Source of the DNA: a bacterium
Lineage (GTDB): Bacteria > Dependentiae > Babeliae > Babeliales > RVW-14
Assembly (NCBI GenBank): GCA_010027825.1
Contig: RGUK01000013.1
Coordinates: 1 to 25,514 of the forward strand
Length of the DNA stretch: 25,514 bases
Reading direction: 5' to 3'
Part shown: one piece after another, positions 1 to 7,674 of the stretch
How positions within the stretch are numbered: position 1 is the stretch's first letter
Layout of the letters: each line of letters opens with the position of its first letter
Program-made: the position numbers and the translations under genes
Notes under the pieces: generated by a model
The model's database searches: none
What the model was told of the DNA's origin: nothing
What the model saw: the letters and a program-made list of their open reading frames with translations, nothing else

Positions 1-1
1 A

Positions 2-340
2 AAAATTTGCGCGGCTGCAGCATCCGAAAGACCCAGCGCCGCCAGCTCTGCTTCCTCTGCAACAGCGCCGCCGGGGGGAAGCTCCCATGCTGTTTGGCGC
101 GTCTCCAGCGACATGAAGAAGGTCTGCCCGCCCATGCAAACCCTCCACCAGCGGGAGGCTTCTGGGGCGCCATGCAGCTGCGGGGCTTCAGATGCAGGGG
201 GAGGCAGGGCAGCTTCACCCTCCTCGTGCACTGGCGCTGGTGCTGGTGCTGGCGCTGGTGCTGGTGCTGGCGGGCCGATCGTCAGTGGCGCTAACACTGG
301 CGCTGGCGGTGGCTTTACCGGCACGCCTCTCTTCCTCTAA
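2..340 (+). CDS. C-terminal end of an Ala/Gly/Pro-rich protein, probable virion protein (5' end outside window)
   Basis: This frame is open from the left edge to a TAA at 338-340, giving about 112 residues. It begins with an Ala/Ser/Pro-rich stretch, passes through a short Cys-containing segment, then has a Gly-Ala dipeptide run (about residues 78-91) and ends in a Gly/Thr-rich tail finishing FTGTPLFL. The frame was chosen because it turns the GGTGCT repeats into a flexible Gly-Ala linker. The other two forward frames read the same repeats as Trp/Cys or Leu/Val runs, which are unlikely protein. Low-complexity linkers like this are common in phage tail and baseplate proteins, and the next gene is a spike, so a structural role is inferred. 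No family is recognised. All three forward frames are open for part of the stretch and the sequence is low complexity, so the frame is only moderately certain. Confidence 0.45.
   Translation, partial: KICAAAASERPSAASSASSATAPPGGSSHAVWRVSSDMKKVCPPMQTLHQREASGAPCSCGASDAGGGRAASPSSCTGAGAGAGAGAGAGGPIVSGANTGAGGGFTGTPLFL
233..268 (+). repeat. Perfect 18-bp tandem duplication encoding a Gly-Ala linker
   Basis: Bases 233-250 and 251-268 are identical 18-mers (GGCGCTGGTGCTGGTGCT). They encode (Gly-Ala)3 twice in the frame of the partial gene at the left edge, and GGCGGG follows. Such a repeat can expand or contract by slippage, changing linker length without breaking the frame. Confidence 0.8.
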
Positions 341-342
341 AA

Positions 343-369
343 CCCCGGAGCTTACGGCCCCGGAGCTTA
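343..369 (+). repeat. 12-bp direct repeat with 3-bp spacer
   Basis: CCCCGGAGCTTA occurs at 343-354 and again at 358-369, separated by CGG. It lies just downstream of the stop codon of the left-edge gene in the non-coding gap. No function can be assigned. Confidence 0.7.
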
Positions 370-403
370 ATCCGCGTTAACGCTGCGTAAATAAGTAACA
401 ATA

Positions 404-432
404 GCGGCGGTTGCGCTTTGCGCAACCGCCGC
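404..432 (+). terminator. Strong hairpin, candidate terminator or transcript-processing site
   Basis: Bases 404-416 (GCGGCGGTTGCGC) and 420-432 (GCGCAACCGCCGC) are perfectly complementary, giving a 13-bp GC-rich stem with a TTT loop. The hairpin sits in the 136-bp gap (341-476) between the left-edge gene and the spike gene. The bases after it (TTATGTTATAT) are T-rich but lack a continuous U-tract, so it may be a weak intrinsic terminator, a processing site or an mRNA-stabilising structure. The symmetric stem would also form on the other strand. Confidence 0.55.
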
Positions 433-441
433 TTATGTTAT

Positions 442-464
442 ATGCGGCAATTTTTTGGCCGCAT
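442..464 (+). other. Second hairpin just upstream of the spike gene ribosome-binding site
   Basis: ATGCGGC at 442-448 pairs with GCCGCAT at 458-464 around a loop containing six Ts. It ends next to the AGGGTG Shine-Dalgarno-like sequence (466-471) and the ATG at 477. It could insulate or modulate translation of the spike gene. The stem is only 7 bp, so the call is tentative. Confidence 0.4.
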
Positions 465-476
465 TAGGGTGATTAA

Positions 477-3392
477 ATGAGTTTGCCGAACGAGAGCGCC
501 GGTAAAGTCTGGGCTACGCCTGAAACCGCAACGTTTAACTTTCAGCAAAACGCCAATCGCCCGCTAAAGCAATTTTCACAAGAAACTGCCCAAAGTTCTC
601 CGTTTGCCACGAGCGCTTACATAGGGCAGACGCGGCCAGCTAGCGACCCGTATTCAAAGCTGCGCAATTACGTTCACAATCTAGCCGACAAATCGCGCAT
701 TCGGTTCGGCGTGATTATGGACGGCACGCCGATTGCGAACTGCTACCGCGTGCAAGTCGAAGAAGAATCGACAATTGTTGCGGCGCCGTTAACGCGGACG
801 GGCGGTATCGGCAATCTTGGCGCAGTTGAAATTAACACATACTCGCCGGGCACGCCTGTTTTCATTCTTCTACACGAAAAATACGCAACCGGATTTATTC
901 TTGGAGCTTTGCCGTACAGCATTCCGGGCGTAATCTCAAACTCCGATTACGTGTCGCAAACAACCCGAACAGCCGTTGATTACGCGCACAAAAAACACAT
1001 CGACCAGTTTCGCGCGAAGAATAAAGACGAGGAAAATAACGCGCCGCAAAATACCATTATATTTGCGAATTCGGGGCGGCCTTTAGATTTAACTTTAGGC
1101 AACGAGTGGGGAGCAACAGCGCGCACCGGTATTGGCATTACGCTCGACGATTTCATGGTTAAATTAGCCGTGAATGAGTTTACGGGCATATTCGGCTTTT
1201 ATCACGATCAATTGTTGCGCGTAGCGGGCTATAACCTGCAAGTTTGGACGGCCGGCCATGAACGTGAAGCGTTTATGGACCAAGCCGAGTACAACGACAC
1301 GCAAGGCTATTCGCCGTATCCGTGGGAAGCCGTTGGCGTATTGAATACAGACGCCAAAAGCGTACAGGAATACAGTTTTAAAACGTATCAATGCCCGCGC
1401 GAGAAACCGTATTACGCGCACTGGGAAAATAAGAACGAATTTCAGCAGCCTTATCACCGTACGCAGCATTTTTTTGGCTATTTAGGCCAAGGCGGACGCA
1501 CACAGGTACATGCGCCGCCAGCCGGGTTGGATTATTGGACGTATAAACCCGGCAACACAGGCACGCCCGAAAAAGTATACGAAATCGCTCCGGAAGTGCT
1601 GGGGCTGCCGTCAAATTGCGAGCCCGGCGACAAAAAATTAACAACCCATCAAGTTAAGCCGGCGTATGGGTTACACGAAGACAACGTCGGGCTAGACGGG
1701 CGCCGGTTTATCGCGTCCGCCAAAGGCATCGTGCTGTCAAAACGTATTTTGCTGCCCGTTCCGCAAAGACTTAAACGACCAGAAGACAGCGCCGGCGATA
1801 ACGCGAGCAGCAACTATAAAGCCAGCGGAAAATTTGGCGCTGGTGATGAGCACGTAATTACCGGCGATATTAACGCTACCGACAAAGACTGGCCGAATTT
1901 GCAGCGCGCGGCCGGCATATTAGATCTGCACGCGTATTTATTTAACTACTCCGGCGCGCATGCGTTTTATTGGCATGCGCAAGATTACAAAGTTTGGGAG
2001 CAAAGTGAACTTGTTAACGCTGGCCAAGCGGGAGCATTACAAAAAATTCCAGCGTTTGCGGAATTGCGCGGGTCAATGTATTTAAAGCAGCCGCAACCCA
2101 AATCGTTCAAAATCGACCACAGGTACAAAGAACAAAACTTCTACGAAACAGAAAGCTTTGTATCTTTGCTCGAAGACGGCAGCGTAGTTATTGGAGACGG
2201 CTACGGCGCAGAAATTCGGATGTCGGGCGGTTGTTTGACGTTGTCTGCGCCCGGCGATGTCTGGATTAAATCTGGCCGGCACGCGCAAATCTGGTCGGGT
2301 TCGGATTGCATTGTCCGCGCAAACGAAAGCATCGACCTGTCGACAACCAATAAGAGCGTGCGCGTAAAAAGCGAAAAACACATTATGATGATGGCCGGCA
2401 ACGACGAAGTTGACGGCGGCATTCTGCTGGAAAGTCGTGCAGCCAACCGCGACTACGATTTTGAAAAATGCGGAGATGATGTTAGCTTCGGCGGCGTTGT
2501 GCTGCGCGCGCCTAATTCAAACATCGTCGGCGTCGGCAATCAGATTTATTTGCGCACGGCCTACGGCTCGCGCCCGGAGCTTAAACCGGGCGAAATTGTG
2601 TTAGACGCCGGGCAGGGTCAAAGAGATATCATCACGAAATCGAATAACATCTTCAACTTTGTAAACCGCGAAGGCGCTGTTTATCAGTTTTTTGGCCTGA
2701 CTGACGCGCAAAAAGCCAACATGTTTTCGGAGCAGGTGTCTTTGTTGTCCGGGCTCGTCGGCACCGAAAGCGCACTTTTTGTGGGCGGCGGAATATTAAG
2801 CGACGCCAGCATATTTGTGAAAAGCGGCCACATTTTTACAGACTCGGCGGCCAAGGGCGGCTGGTTTGTCTCAGGCTGCGACGATGATTGCAAAAAACAA
2901 GTTGACGCTGCGCTGTCTAAAATTCGCAAATTAATCGATAAAGAGCTGCCTATACTCGGCGGCAAAATAGATCAGAGTTTGCTAGAAACTCAATTCTGGG
3001 GCGAAAAGAAACCGGGCAACGAAAACGTTATAGACCTCATGGAGTTTTCGTTCCGAACGGAAGAGCAATACGGCGTTAAAAACTTTTTGCTTTACGAAGA
3101 CCGTTGGCAGCAAATGGCCAAGTTATCCGGCGAGACAACAAAAAAATGGACCGAGCGCGGAGTTTCATCAAAAATTTGTGACGAGACGTACCCGTTTCCT
3201 GGGCGGACATGGCTCGTGGATAAAGCAGCTTACATGCAGCAAAAGCTCAACCTCGTCACAAAAAACGCGGGCGGCTTGATTAATAAAGACCGCGGAGCAG
3301 CGCCGAAACTAGATTCAGCGTATAGTACGCCGGAGTTTACGTCTGACGCGACCAAGATCGACGGCAATTACCCGATAATTGGGAGAGATTAA
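477..3392 (+). CDS. Tail spike / baseplate central spike protein (gp5/VgrG/gpV-type)
   Basis: A 971-residue structural protein, probably the trimeric membrane-puncturing spike under the baseplate hub. Residues about 75-147 have the strand pattern of the gp5/VgrG OB-fold, ending in a PGTPVFILL...GFILGALP segment typical of that domain. Residues about 560-660 show the short alternating-strand repeats of a VgrG/gp5 C-terminal beta-helix (EDGSVVIGDGYGAEIRMSGG, then GDVWIKSGRHAQIWSGSD). The strand-rich stretch continues to about 800. Long inserts lie between the OB-like and helix parts. A further ~170 residues after the helix begin with a charged helical stretch and match nothing I recognise. No lysozyme domain is apparent. 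The ATG start is preceded by AGGGTG at good spacing. It is the first gene after the hairpin-containing gap and almost touches the next gene. The exact family assignment is inferred from pattern, not from a search. Confidence 0.75.
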   Translation: MSLPNESAGKVWATPETATFNFQQNANRPLKQFSQETAQSSPFATSAYIGQTRPASDPYSKLRNYVHNLADKSRIRFGVIMDGTPIANCYRVQVEEESTIVAAPLTRTGGIGNLGAVEINTYSPGTPVFILLHEKYATGFILGALPYSIPGVISNSDYVSQTTRTAVDYAHKKHIDQFRAKNKDEENNAPQNTIIFANSGRPLDLTLGNEWGATARTGIGITLDDFMVKLAVNEFTGIFGFYHDQLLRVAGYNLQVWTAGHEREAFMDQAEYNDTQGYSPYPWEAVGVLNTDAKSVQEYSFKTYQCPREKPYYAHWENKNEFQQPYHRTQHFFGYLGQGGRTQVHAPPAGLDYWTYKPGNTGTPEKVYEIAPEVLGLPSNCEPGDKKLTTHQVKPAYGLHEDNVGLDGRRFIASAKGIVLSKRILLPVPQRLKRPEDSAGDNASSNYKASGKFGAGDEHVITGDINATDKDWPNLQRAAGILDLHAYLFNYSGAHAFYWHAQDYKVWEQSELVNAGQAGALQKIPAFAELRGSMYLKQPQPKSFKIDHRYKEQNFYETESFVSLLEDGSVVIGDGYGAEIRMSGGCLTLSAPGDVWIKSGRHAQIWSGSDCIVRANESIDLSTTNKSVRVKSEKHIMMMAGNDEVDGGILLESRAANRDYDFEKCGDDVSFGGVVLRAPNSNIVGVGNQIYLRTAYGSRPELKPGEIVLDAGQGQRDIITKSNNIFNFVNREGAVYQFFGLTDAQKANMFSEQVSLLSGLVGTESALFVGGGILSDASIFVKSGHIFTDSAAKGGWFVSGCDDDCKKQVDAALSKIRKLIDKELPILGGKIDQSLLETQFWGEKKPGNENVIDLMEFSFRTEEQYGVKNFLLYEDRWQQMAKLSGETTKKWTERGVSSKICDETYPFPGRTWLVDKAAYMQQKLNLVTKNAGGLINKDRGAAPKLDSAYSTPEFTSDATKIDGNYPIIGRD

Positions 3393-3393
3393 A

Positions 3394-4668
3394 ATGGAAC
3401 TGGTTGACAATCCTTATGTGTCGGATTTTACGCGCAAAACGCTGGCGCAATTTGGCTGGCAAGACAACGACCCCATTCCCGCTGACCTTGGAGAGTGGCT
3501 GGTTAAAGTTAAAGAAACGCTGCCAACATCGTCGCGCACCGACATCTTAATTGACGCTAATTTAATGGCTCCGGGCGCGGTTGAATTTGTTAAAGCCCAG
3601 CTGGCCGAGGCTAAATCGGTAGCCGCGGTCTTAGACAAGCAAAAAGAAAAGCAGCAGCAACTAGAAAAAATTGCGCCGCAAATTCGGGGGCAGTACGAGT
3701 CCGTTTTGCGGCAATTGGAGGTCGTCGACGACCGAGCTGCGCAGGAGTCGGCTTCGGGCCCGGCAGAATCGGCTCCCGCCAAGACCGAAGACGCGCCGGC
3801 CCAAACCGAAAAGGACCCTGCGCCGGCTCCCGCGGCTCCCGGCGAGACCGAAACCGCGTTAGCCGCTTTCTCGCCTGCGCCCGTAATTCCATTCTGCCCC
3901 CGCTGCGGTTGGAATATGCGGCAAAAATTTGAATCCGTACCGACCGAGCGCGACAAAGAAGATTTCCTGGCGACAATTCTCGGCAACTCAAGGTTCCGAA
4001 AAACGTACGAATTATTTGGCGGTAAAATTGTCATCACGCTGCGCAGTTTAATGGCCGAAGAAAACCGGCTTATTTACCGCCAACTCGTGCTCGACCAAGC
4101 CGACAAACAGGTAGCCACGGACGCCGAATGGTATTTGCGATTCCAAGATTACCGATTGGCGTGCTCGCTAGAGCGCGTGACAACAGCGGCCGGTAAGGTG
4201 CTCGCAGAAATTCCTGAGCTAAACATCTCGGGGTTTAAAACCAGCGAAACTGAACCATTTGCAACTCCGATTCCCGCGCAGCTGCAGTTCGTAAATAAAA
4301 CAGCGCTGGGGCATGAGGCTACTCACTACTCCGGCGCAGATCCCTCAAACAAAAATTGGCGTATTAAGCACCGGCTCGTCCTGCAAGAAGTGCATCGCAG
4401 GGCCGAGGCTGAGCTATTTACCCACGTGCACCGGCATTGGTGCGCGTATTTGAGCCACAGCAACTTAAAAGAAGAAAGCTTTGAGCTGGTTAAAAATAAA
4501 TCGTCGGAGGCGTTAGCCGGGCTGCAGCGGCACATATTTCCGTGGGTTAAGGAAACGCCGCCGGAAGAATCGGCTAAACCCGGAGTTAATTCAAATAGTA
4601 CAATAGATCCAGCCACGCAGCGACTAATTGACCGCTACCGCGAATTGACCGCACAAAGGGCGCAGTAA
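3394..4668 (+). CDS. CxxC-containing probable tail/baseplate assembly chaperone-like protein
   Basis: A 424-residue protein. The start chosen is ATG 3394, because GGGAGAG at 3381-3387 gives a good Shine-Dalgarno spacing; an in-frame TTG lies further upstream at 3379. Residues 1-115 are mostly helical with a Lys/Gln-rich coiled-coil-like stretch at about 75-110. Residues 115-165 are an Ala/Pro/Glu-rich linker. A CPRCGW knuckle (Cys168, Cys171) is followed by a domain with the pattern 'FLATILGNSRFRKTYELFGG...ITLRSL'. That pattern resembles the tail-assembly or baseplate-hub chaperone proteins encoded upstream of tape-measure genes in large phages. Only one CxxC pair is obvious, so metal binding would need other ligands or a second subunit. 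Its stop overlaps the start of the tape-measure-like gene (TAATG), which fits the role. A structural rather than chaperone role is possible. Confidence 0.5.
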   Translation: MELVDNPYVSDFTRKTLAQFGWQDNDPIPADLGEWLVKVKETLPTSSRTDILIDANLMAPGAVEFVKAQLAEAKSVAAVLDKQKEKQQQLEKIAPQIRGQYESVLRQLEVVDDRAAQESASGPAESAPAKTEDAPAQTEKDPAPAPAAPGETETALAAFSPAPVIPFCPRCGWNMRQKFESVPTERDKEDFLATILGNSRFRKTYELFGGKIVITLRSLMAEENRLIYRQLVLDQADKQVATDAEWYLRFQDYRLACSLERVTTAAGKVLAEIPELNISGFKTSETEPFATPIPAQLQFVNKTALGHEATHYSGADPSNKNWRIKHRLVLQEVHRRAEAELFTHVHRHWCAYLSHSNLKEESFELVKNKSSEALAGLQRHIFPWVKETPPEESAKPGVNSNSTIDPATQRLIDRYRELTAQRAQ

Positions 4669-6881
4669 TGGCTGGTATGGCAGACGATCATGGGTTGGCA
4701 CGCGCTGCGTACTACGGCGATTTTCAGCAACCGCCGCCGTACCTGCCCGGCGGCATCACATTCAACAACAATCCCGAGCTAGCGCATTTAATGTCGCTGC
4801 TGAGCGGGGAAATATTGCCGAAAATCGTCGGCCACGACAAATTTTTGCCGCAGATGTTGCCCGGCCAGTTTATATCTGATCAGTATGTGATGCGCAATTA
4901 TCAGGCTGCCGGGCAGGCCAACATCAAATACGCTGCGGACAGCGCGAAAAACGATTTGGCTAAAGTTTTTCTCGGCATGCGCGCGCTCAATACAGACGCG
5001 CCGCCAAGCGAAAACAATAGGCGGCAAGCAGATACATTTGCCGAAATTGCTAGTAACTCGGTTGTTGCGTCTGTTTTACGCATGGTCGGCGGTCCGGTTG
5101 TAGAAGATTTGCTTTACGGAGTCAAAGGCGATCCGACAGCGCTAGCGGCTTCTGTAAACCGTTCCGGATTTTTTCGGGCCGGCGCGGGCGGCAACAAACA
5201 GATGGCAGCCGACGATCTTAAACTTTATACGCAGAATCTGTACAACAATTTATACGATCCGCAAGGGCGCCGCGCGAAAGCCGCAGATTACGTTAAAAAT
5301 TACAACCCGGATGCCGACGCCACCAGTGTTGAGGATTACAACAACGCTGATCTGGTTAAAGAGCTGAAAAGCTATGCAAAAATGCAAGACAAGACGATTG
5401 TGTCGTTGAATGAACTTACGAAGCGGTTACAGACTGCGGCAAAAACTGGCGACGATACAACGCAACAAAAAATAAAAGAAACAATCACCGAAGTTTACAA
5501 AAAGTTCGTCAATGGCGACGAGGAAGACGTTAATAAGCAAGCAGCTGCGATTGCAAAATTTAGTGAAGCCGTCGCAACATTTCAGCAATCTGTAAAAAGC
5601 AAAGGAATTGCCGGCGTTGAGCCAATTTTACAGTCAAACGAAGTAACTCAAACCACAGCGCTTTTAGCCGCAGAAGAAAATAATCTCCGGCAAATGCGCG
5701 GGTTTAATGCCAGCCAGATGTCCGCCGTGCGCGATCATCTTTTTAGCCGCGGTATGTTGCCGCAAGCTGTGGGCAGTTTAACGCCGGCGGCCCGCGTTCA
5801 GCTAATTGCGAGCGATTACCAAAAGTACGAAGACAAAGATTTTGAACGCATAGCGGAAACGCAAGCAAAGACAGAGCTTGAAAGCGATGCCAAATACAAG
5901 CAATTGGCATTCGGTAGCCGCGAAGAACAAGAAACCGCGCGGGACATGCTAAGCGCTAAAACCGCTGAAAAAGTTAAAGAGCTAAAAACAGTAACCGCCG
6001 CCGCGGCAGAGTATGTTGCAACCAACGGCACTGACAGTATTCCGGCGGCCAAAGTGCTTAGCCAGCCGGGCGCGCCCGCGCTGCTCGCGGCCGCCGAAGC
6101 GCGGCGAGAGTCTGACATATTGAGCAAATATCCGCCCGCGCTGGACGCAATTCGGGCTATTTATGCTGACAATTCTCGGCCTGTTTACGATACCCGAGAG
6201 TTAATCAAAACATATAGCGTTCTTGCGCAAGGCGCAGAAACGCAAATGTCGCCCGAAGCTATTGCTCCGTTTATGTTTTCCGTGCAGCAAAACGCAAAAA
6301 AGGCGGGTGTCGGGTTGGAGCAATTACTCGCGTTGGCAACTTATAACGACAATGCCGGCAGCCTCGCGCGACTTTCTGCGCCGCAAAAACTGGCAACTTT
6401 GACTCAAACGATTGCCGACATCAGCCAGCAACGCGGTAAATTTTCCACGCCGGCTCCGGGAATGCCGTCATTAGAAGACACAGCGCGCGCAAGAACTGAT
6501 TTCGCCATAAGCGGCGCAAAAAGTCGATTAACGAGAGAACGCGGCGGCGCATTAAATGTTTACTTAGCCAACGAAAAAGAACTTAAAGACACCAATTTTG
6601 GCCGCGCAATGGAAGCGCTGCGCGAAGGCCGTGACACGTTTGAATTTAAGGATGAAGCCGGTAAGGTAACCACTAAAAACATATACGAAGAGCAGGGCAG
6701 AAATTACGCCTATTTACGCGAGTTGGCGCCAGAGGAGTTCCGCGCAGGAATTAGTACCGCGGCAAGCGTCGGTATATACACAACCTTATTGCCAGCGATT
6801 GACTCGGCTTATCATCGTCGCACGCAATTAGAGGAGTTGGTGAAGCATTATCGGGGGTACGTGGTGGTTCAAAAAAAGTAA
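4668..6881 (+). CDS. Tape-measure-like helical tail protein, N-terminal part (interrupted gene)
   Basis: The frame encodes 737 residues from an ATG coupled to the previous stop (TAATG) to TAA 6879-6881. The protein is Ala/Lys/Glu/Gln-rich and almost entirely helix-forming, with several probable coiled-coil stretches (about residues 230-330 and 385-450). No enzyme motif or clear membrane span is visible. Position after a chaperone-like gene and before tube-fold and hub genes suggests a tape measure or tail-lumen protein. The frame does not end naturally: the -1 frame is open from 6803 and continues to 7606, and the next -1 frame continues to 8169. Joined, the three parts would give about 1,167 residues, a normal tape-measure length. 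The break may be a programmed frameshift at the A_AAA_AAG heptamer next to the stop, or an indel somewhere in 6803-6881. The tape-measure name is inference from context and composition. Confidence 0.6.
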   Translation: MAGMADDHGLARAAYYGDFQQPPPYLPGGITFNNNPELAHLMSLLSGEILPKIVGHDKFLPQMLPGQFISDQYVMRNYQAAGQANIKYAADSAKNDLAKVFLGMRALNTDAPPSENNRRQADTFAEIASNSVVASVLRMVGGPVVEDLLYGVKGDPTALAASVNRSGFFRAGAGGNKQMAADDLKLYTQNLYNNLYDPQGRRAKAADYVKNYNPDADATSVEDYNNADLVKELKSYAKMQDKTIVSLNELTKRLQTAAKTGDDTTQQKIKETITEVYKKFVNGDEEDVNKQAAAIAKFSEAVATFQQSVKSKGIAGVEPILQSNEVTQTTALLAAEENNLRQMRGFNASQMSAVRDHLFSRGMLPQAVGSLTPAARVQLIASDYQKYEDKDFERIAETQAKTELESDAKYKQLAFGSREEQETARDMLSAKTAEKVKELKTVTAAAAEYVATNGTDSIPAAKVLSQPGAPALLAAAEARRESDILSKYPPALDAIRAIYADNSRPVYDTRELIKTYSVLAQGAETQMSPEAIAPFMFSVQQNAKKAGVGLEQLLALATYNDNAGSLARLSAPQKLATLTQTIADISQQRGKFSTPAPGMPSLEDTARARTDFAISGAKSRLTRERGGALNVYLANEKELKDTNFGRAMEALREGRDTFEFKDEAGKVTTKNIYEEQGRNYAYLRELAPEEFRAGISTAASVGIYTTLLPAIDSAYHRRTQLEELVKHYRGYVVVQKK
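6872..6878 (+). other. A_AAA_AAG heptamer: candidate -1 ribosomal frameshift site
   Basis: Seven As (6871-6877) followed by G give zero-frame codons CAA AAA AAG and then the stop TAA (6879-6881). The heptamer A_AAA_AAG is in the correct phase for tandem -1 slippage, as in bacterial dnaX. A -1 slip would continue as GTA ATA TCG CCG into the downstream open frame. A GGGGG run lies about 15 bases upstream and could act as a weak Shine-Dalgarno-like stimulator. I see no convincing stem-loop just downstream. A one-base undercall of the A run in sequencing would look the same. Confidence 0.45.
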
Positions 6882-6916
6882 TATCGCCGGAGCTAGAACG
6901 AACACTAACAACTGCT

Positions 6917-7606
6917 ATGCATGATGTTGCGGCCAATCGAGTTCCTTTTACGGAGCAGCCGAAGGCGGTTATGGCCGCGACTAAAGCACAGATGGCGGCT
7001 AAGTACTTAGCCGCAGGAAAAACACAAGCCGAGGCTGCCAGCGCGGCGGATGCCGAATTCCGGGAAAATTTTGGAAATGATGATCAAGCAATATCCACAA
7101 TTAACAGGGTGTTAAACAGCGTGCGCGCGGCGTATCCGTGGTTTGACCACAACGCCGCCGGACTAGGCTCAAGAGACGAGATTGAAAAAGCTGCACTCGA
7201 AGCCGACAAGACTGCACGAGATAACGACGTGTTGTCACGTTTAAATTTACAACTTAGCGCCGCCGGCACACCCGTGGCCCGGGCCCGCGATTATCTAAAA
7301 AGAGTTGGAGAGGCTGGCAAAAAACCAACAATAGCCGGTCTCCTTTCTGCTACCGCGGGTACAATTCACGAAACAGGATTTAATTCGTCCGTAATAAATG
7401 AAATAATGGGTGTAACTGCCGAGGATTTGGATTTAATTGAGGCGCAAAGATTAGACGCCGAGCGAAAAAATGAAACAACGACAGCGAGTGCGTTACAAGC
7501 GCTGCAAGATGCAAACAGCCACGACACAACCGTCACGGAAAGTTTACTACATCTGTCCGGCCTAGGAAGAAACTACTCGCGCGCAGCGCGACGCCAGAAG
7601 AATTAA
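6917..7606 (+). CDS. Middle part of the interrupted tape-measure-like protein
   Basis: The first ATG in this frame (6917) gives 229 residues, but the frame is already open from 6803. The ATG lacks any Shine-Dalgarno-like sequence, which argues against independent initiation. The sequence is helical and Ala/Glu/Asp-rich like the part before it, without recognised motifs, so it reads as a direct continuation. It is one frame back (-1) from 4668-6881. It ends with a stop at 7604-7606. The last dozen or so residues, rich in Arg, Gln and Lys, look out of frame; the -1 frame over the same bases reads as ordinary protein (TPEELNTEIDKF). Hence a second shift, probably between about 7560 and 7600. A separate small tail protein is possible but less likely. 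Confidence 0.5.
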   Translation: MHDVAANRVPFTEQPKAVMAATKAQMAAKYLAAGKTQAEAASAADAEFRENFGNDDQAISTINRVLNSVRAAYPWFDHNAAGLGSRDEIEKAALEADKTARDNDVLSRLNLQLSAAGTPVARARDYLKRVGEAGKKPTIAGLLSATAGTIHETGFNSSVINEIMGVTAEDLDLIEAQRLDAERKNETTTASALQALQDANSHDTTVTESLLHLSGLGRNYSRAARRQKN

Positions 7607-7674
7607 ACACGGAAATCGACAAATTTATTCAAACACTTCCGCCTGGCGCAATTAGGGACGACAAGCAGAAGGAA

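Noticed and set aside
192..380. Leu/Val-rich frame suggesting a membrane helix or signal peptide
   Set aside because: It is the GGTGCT repeat read in another frame. It has no ribosome-binding site, and the Gly-Ala frame is open from the window edge.
3379..3393. TTG 3379 as start of the chaperone-like gene
   Set aside because: ATG 3394 has GGGAGAG at proper spacing. The TTG lies inside the end of the spike gene and before that ribosome-binding site.
3414..4037. 207-residue open frame on the - strand
   Set aside because: Antisense to the CxxC chaperone-like gene. It arises from the Ala/Pro-rich linker composition and gives a Ser/Ala/Cys-rich product without a ribosome-binding site.
7465..7471. 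A_AAA_AAT heptamer as the cause of the second frame change
   Set aside because: It is in phase for slippage, but a -1 slip here meets TGA (7471-7473) at once, so it cannot join the 6917 frame to the 7675 frame.
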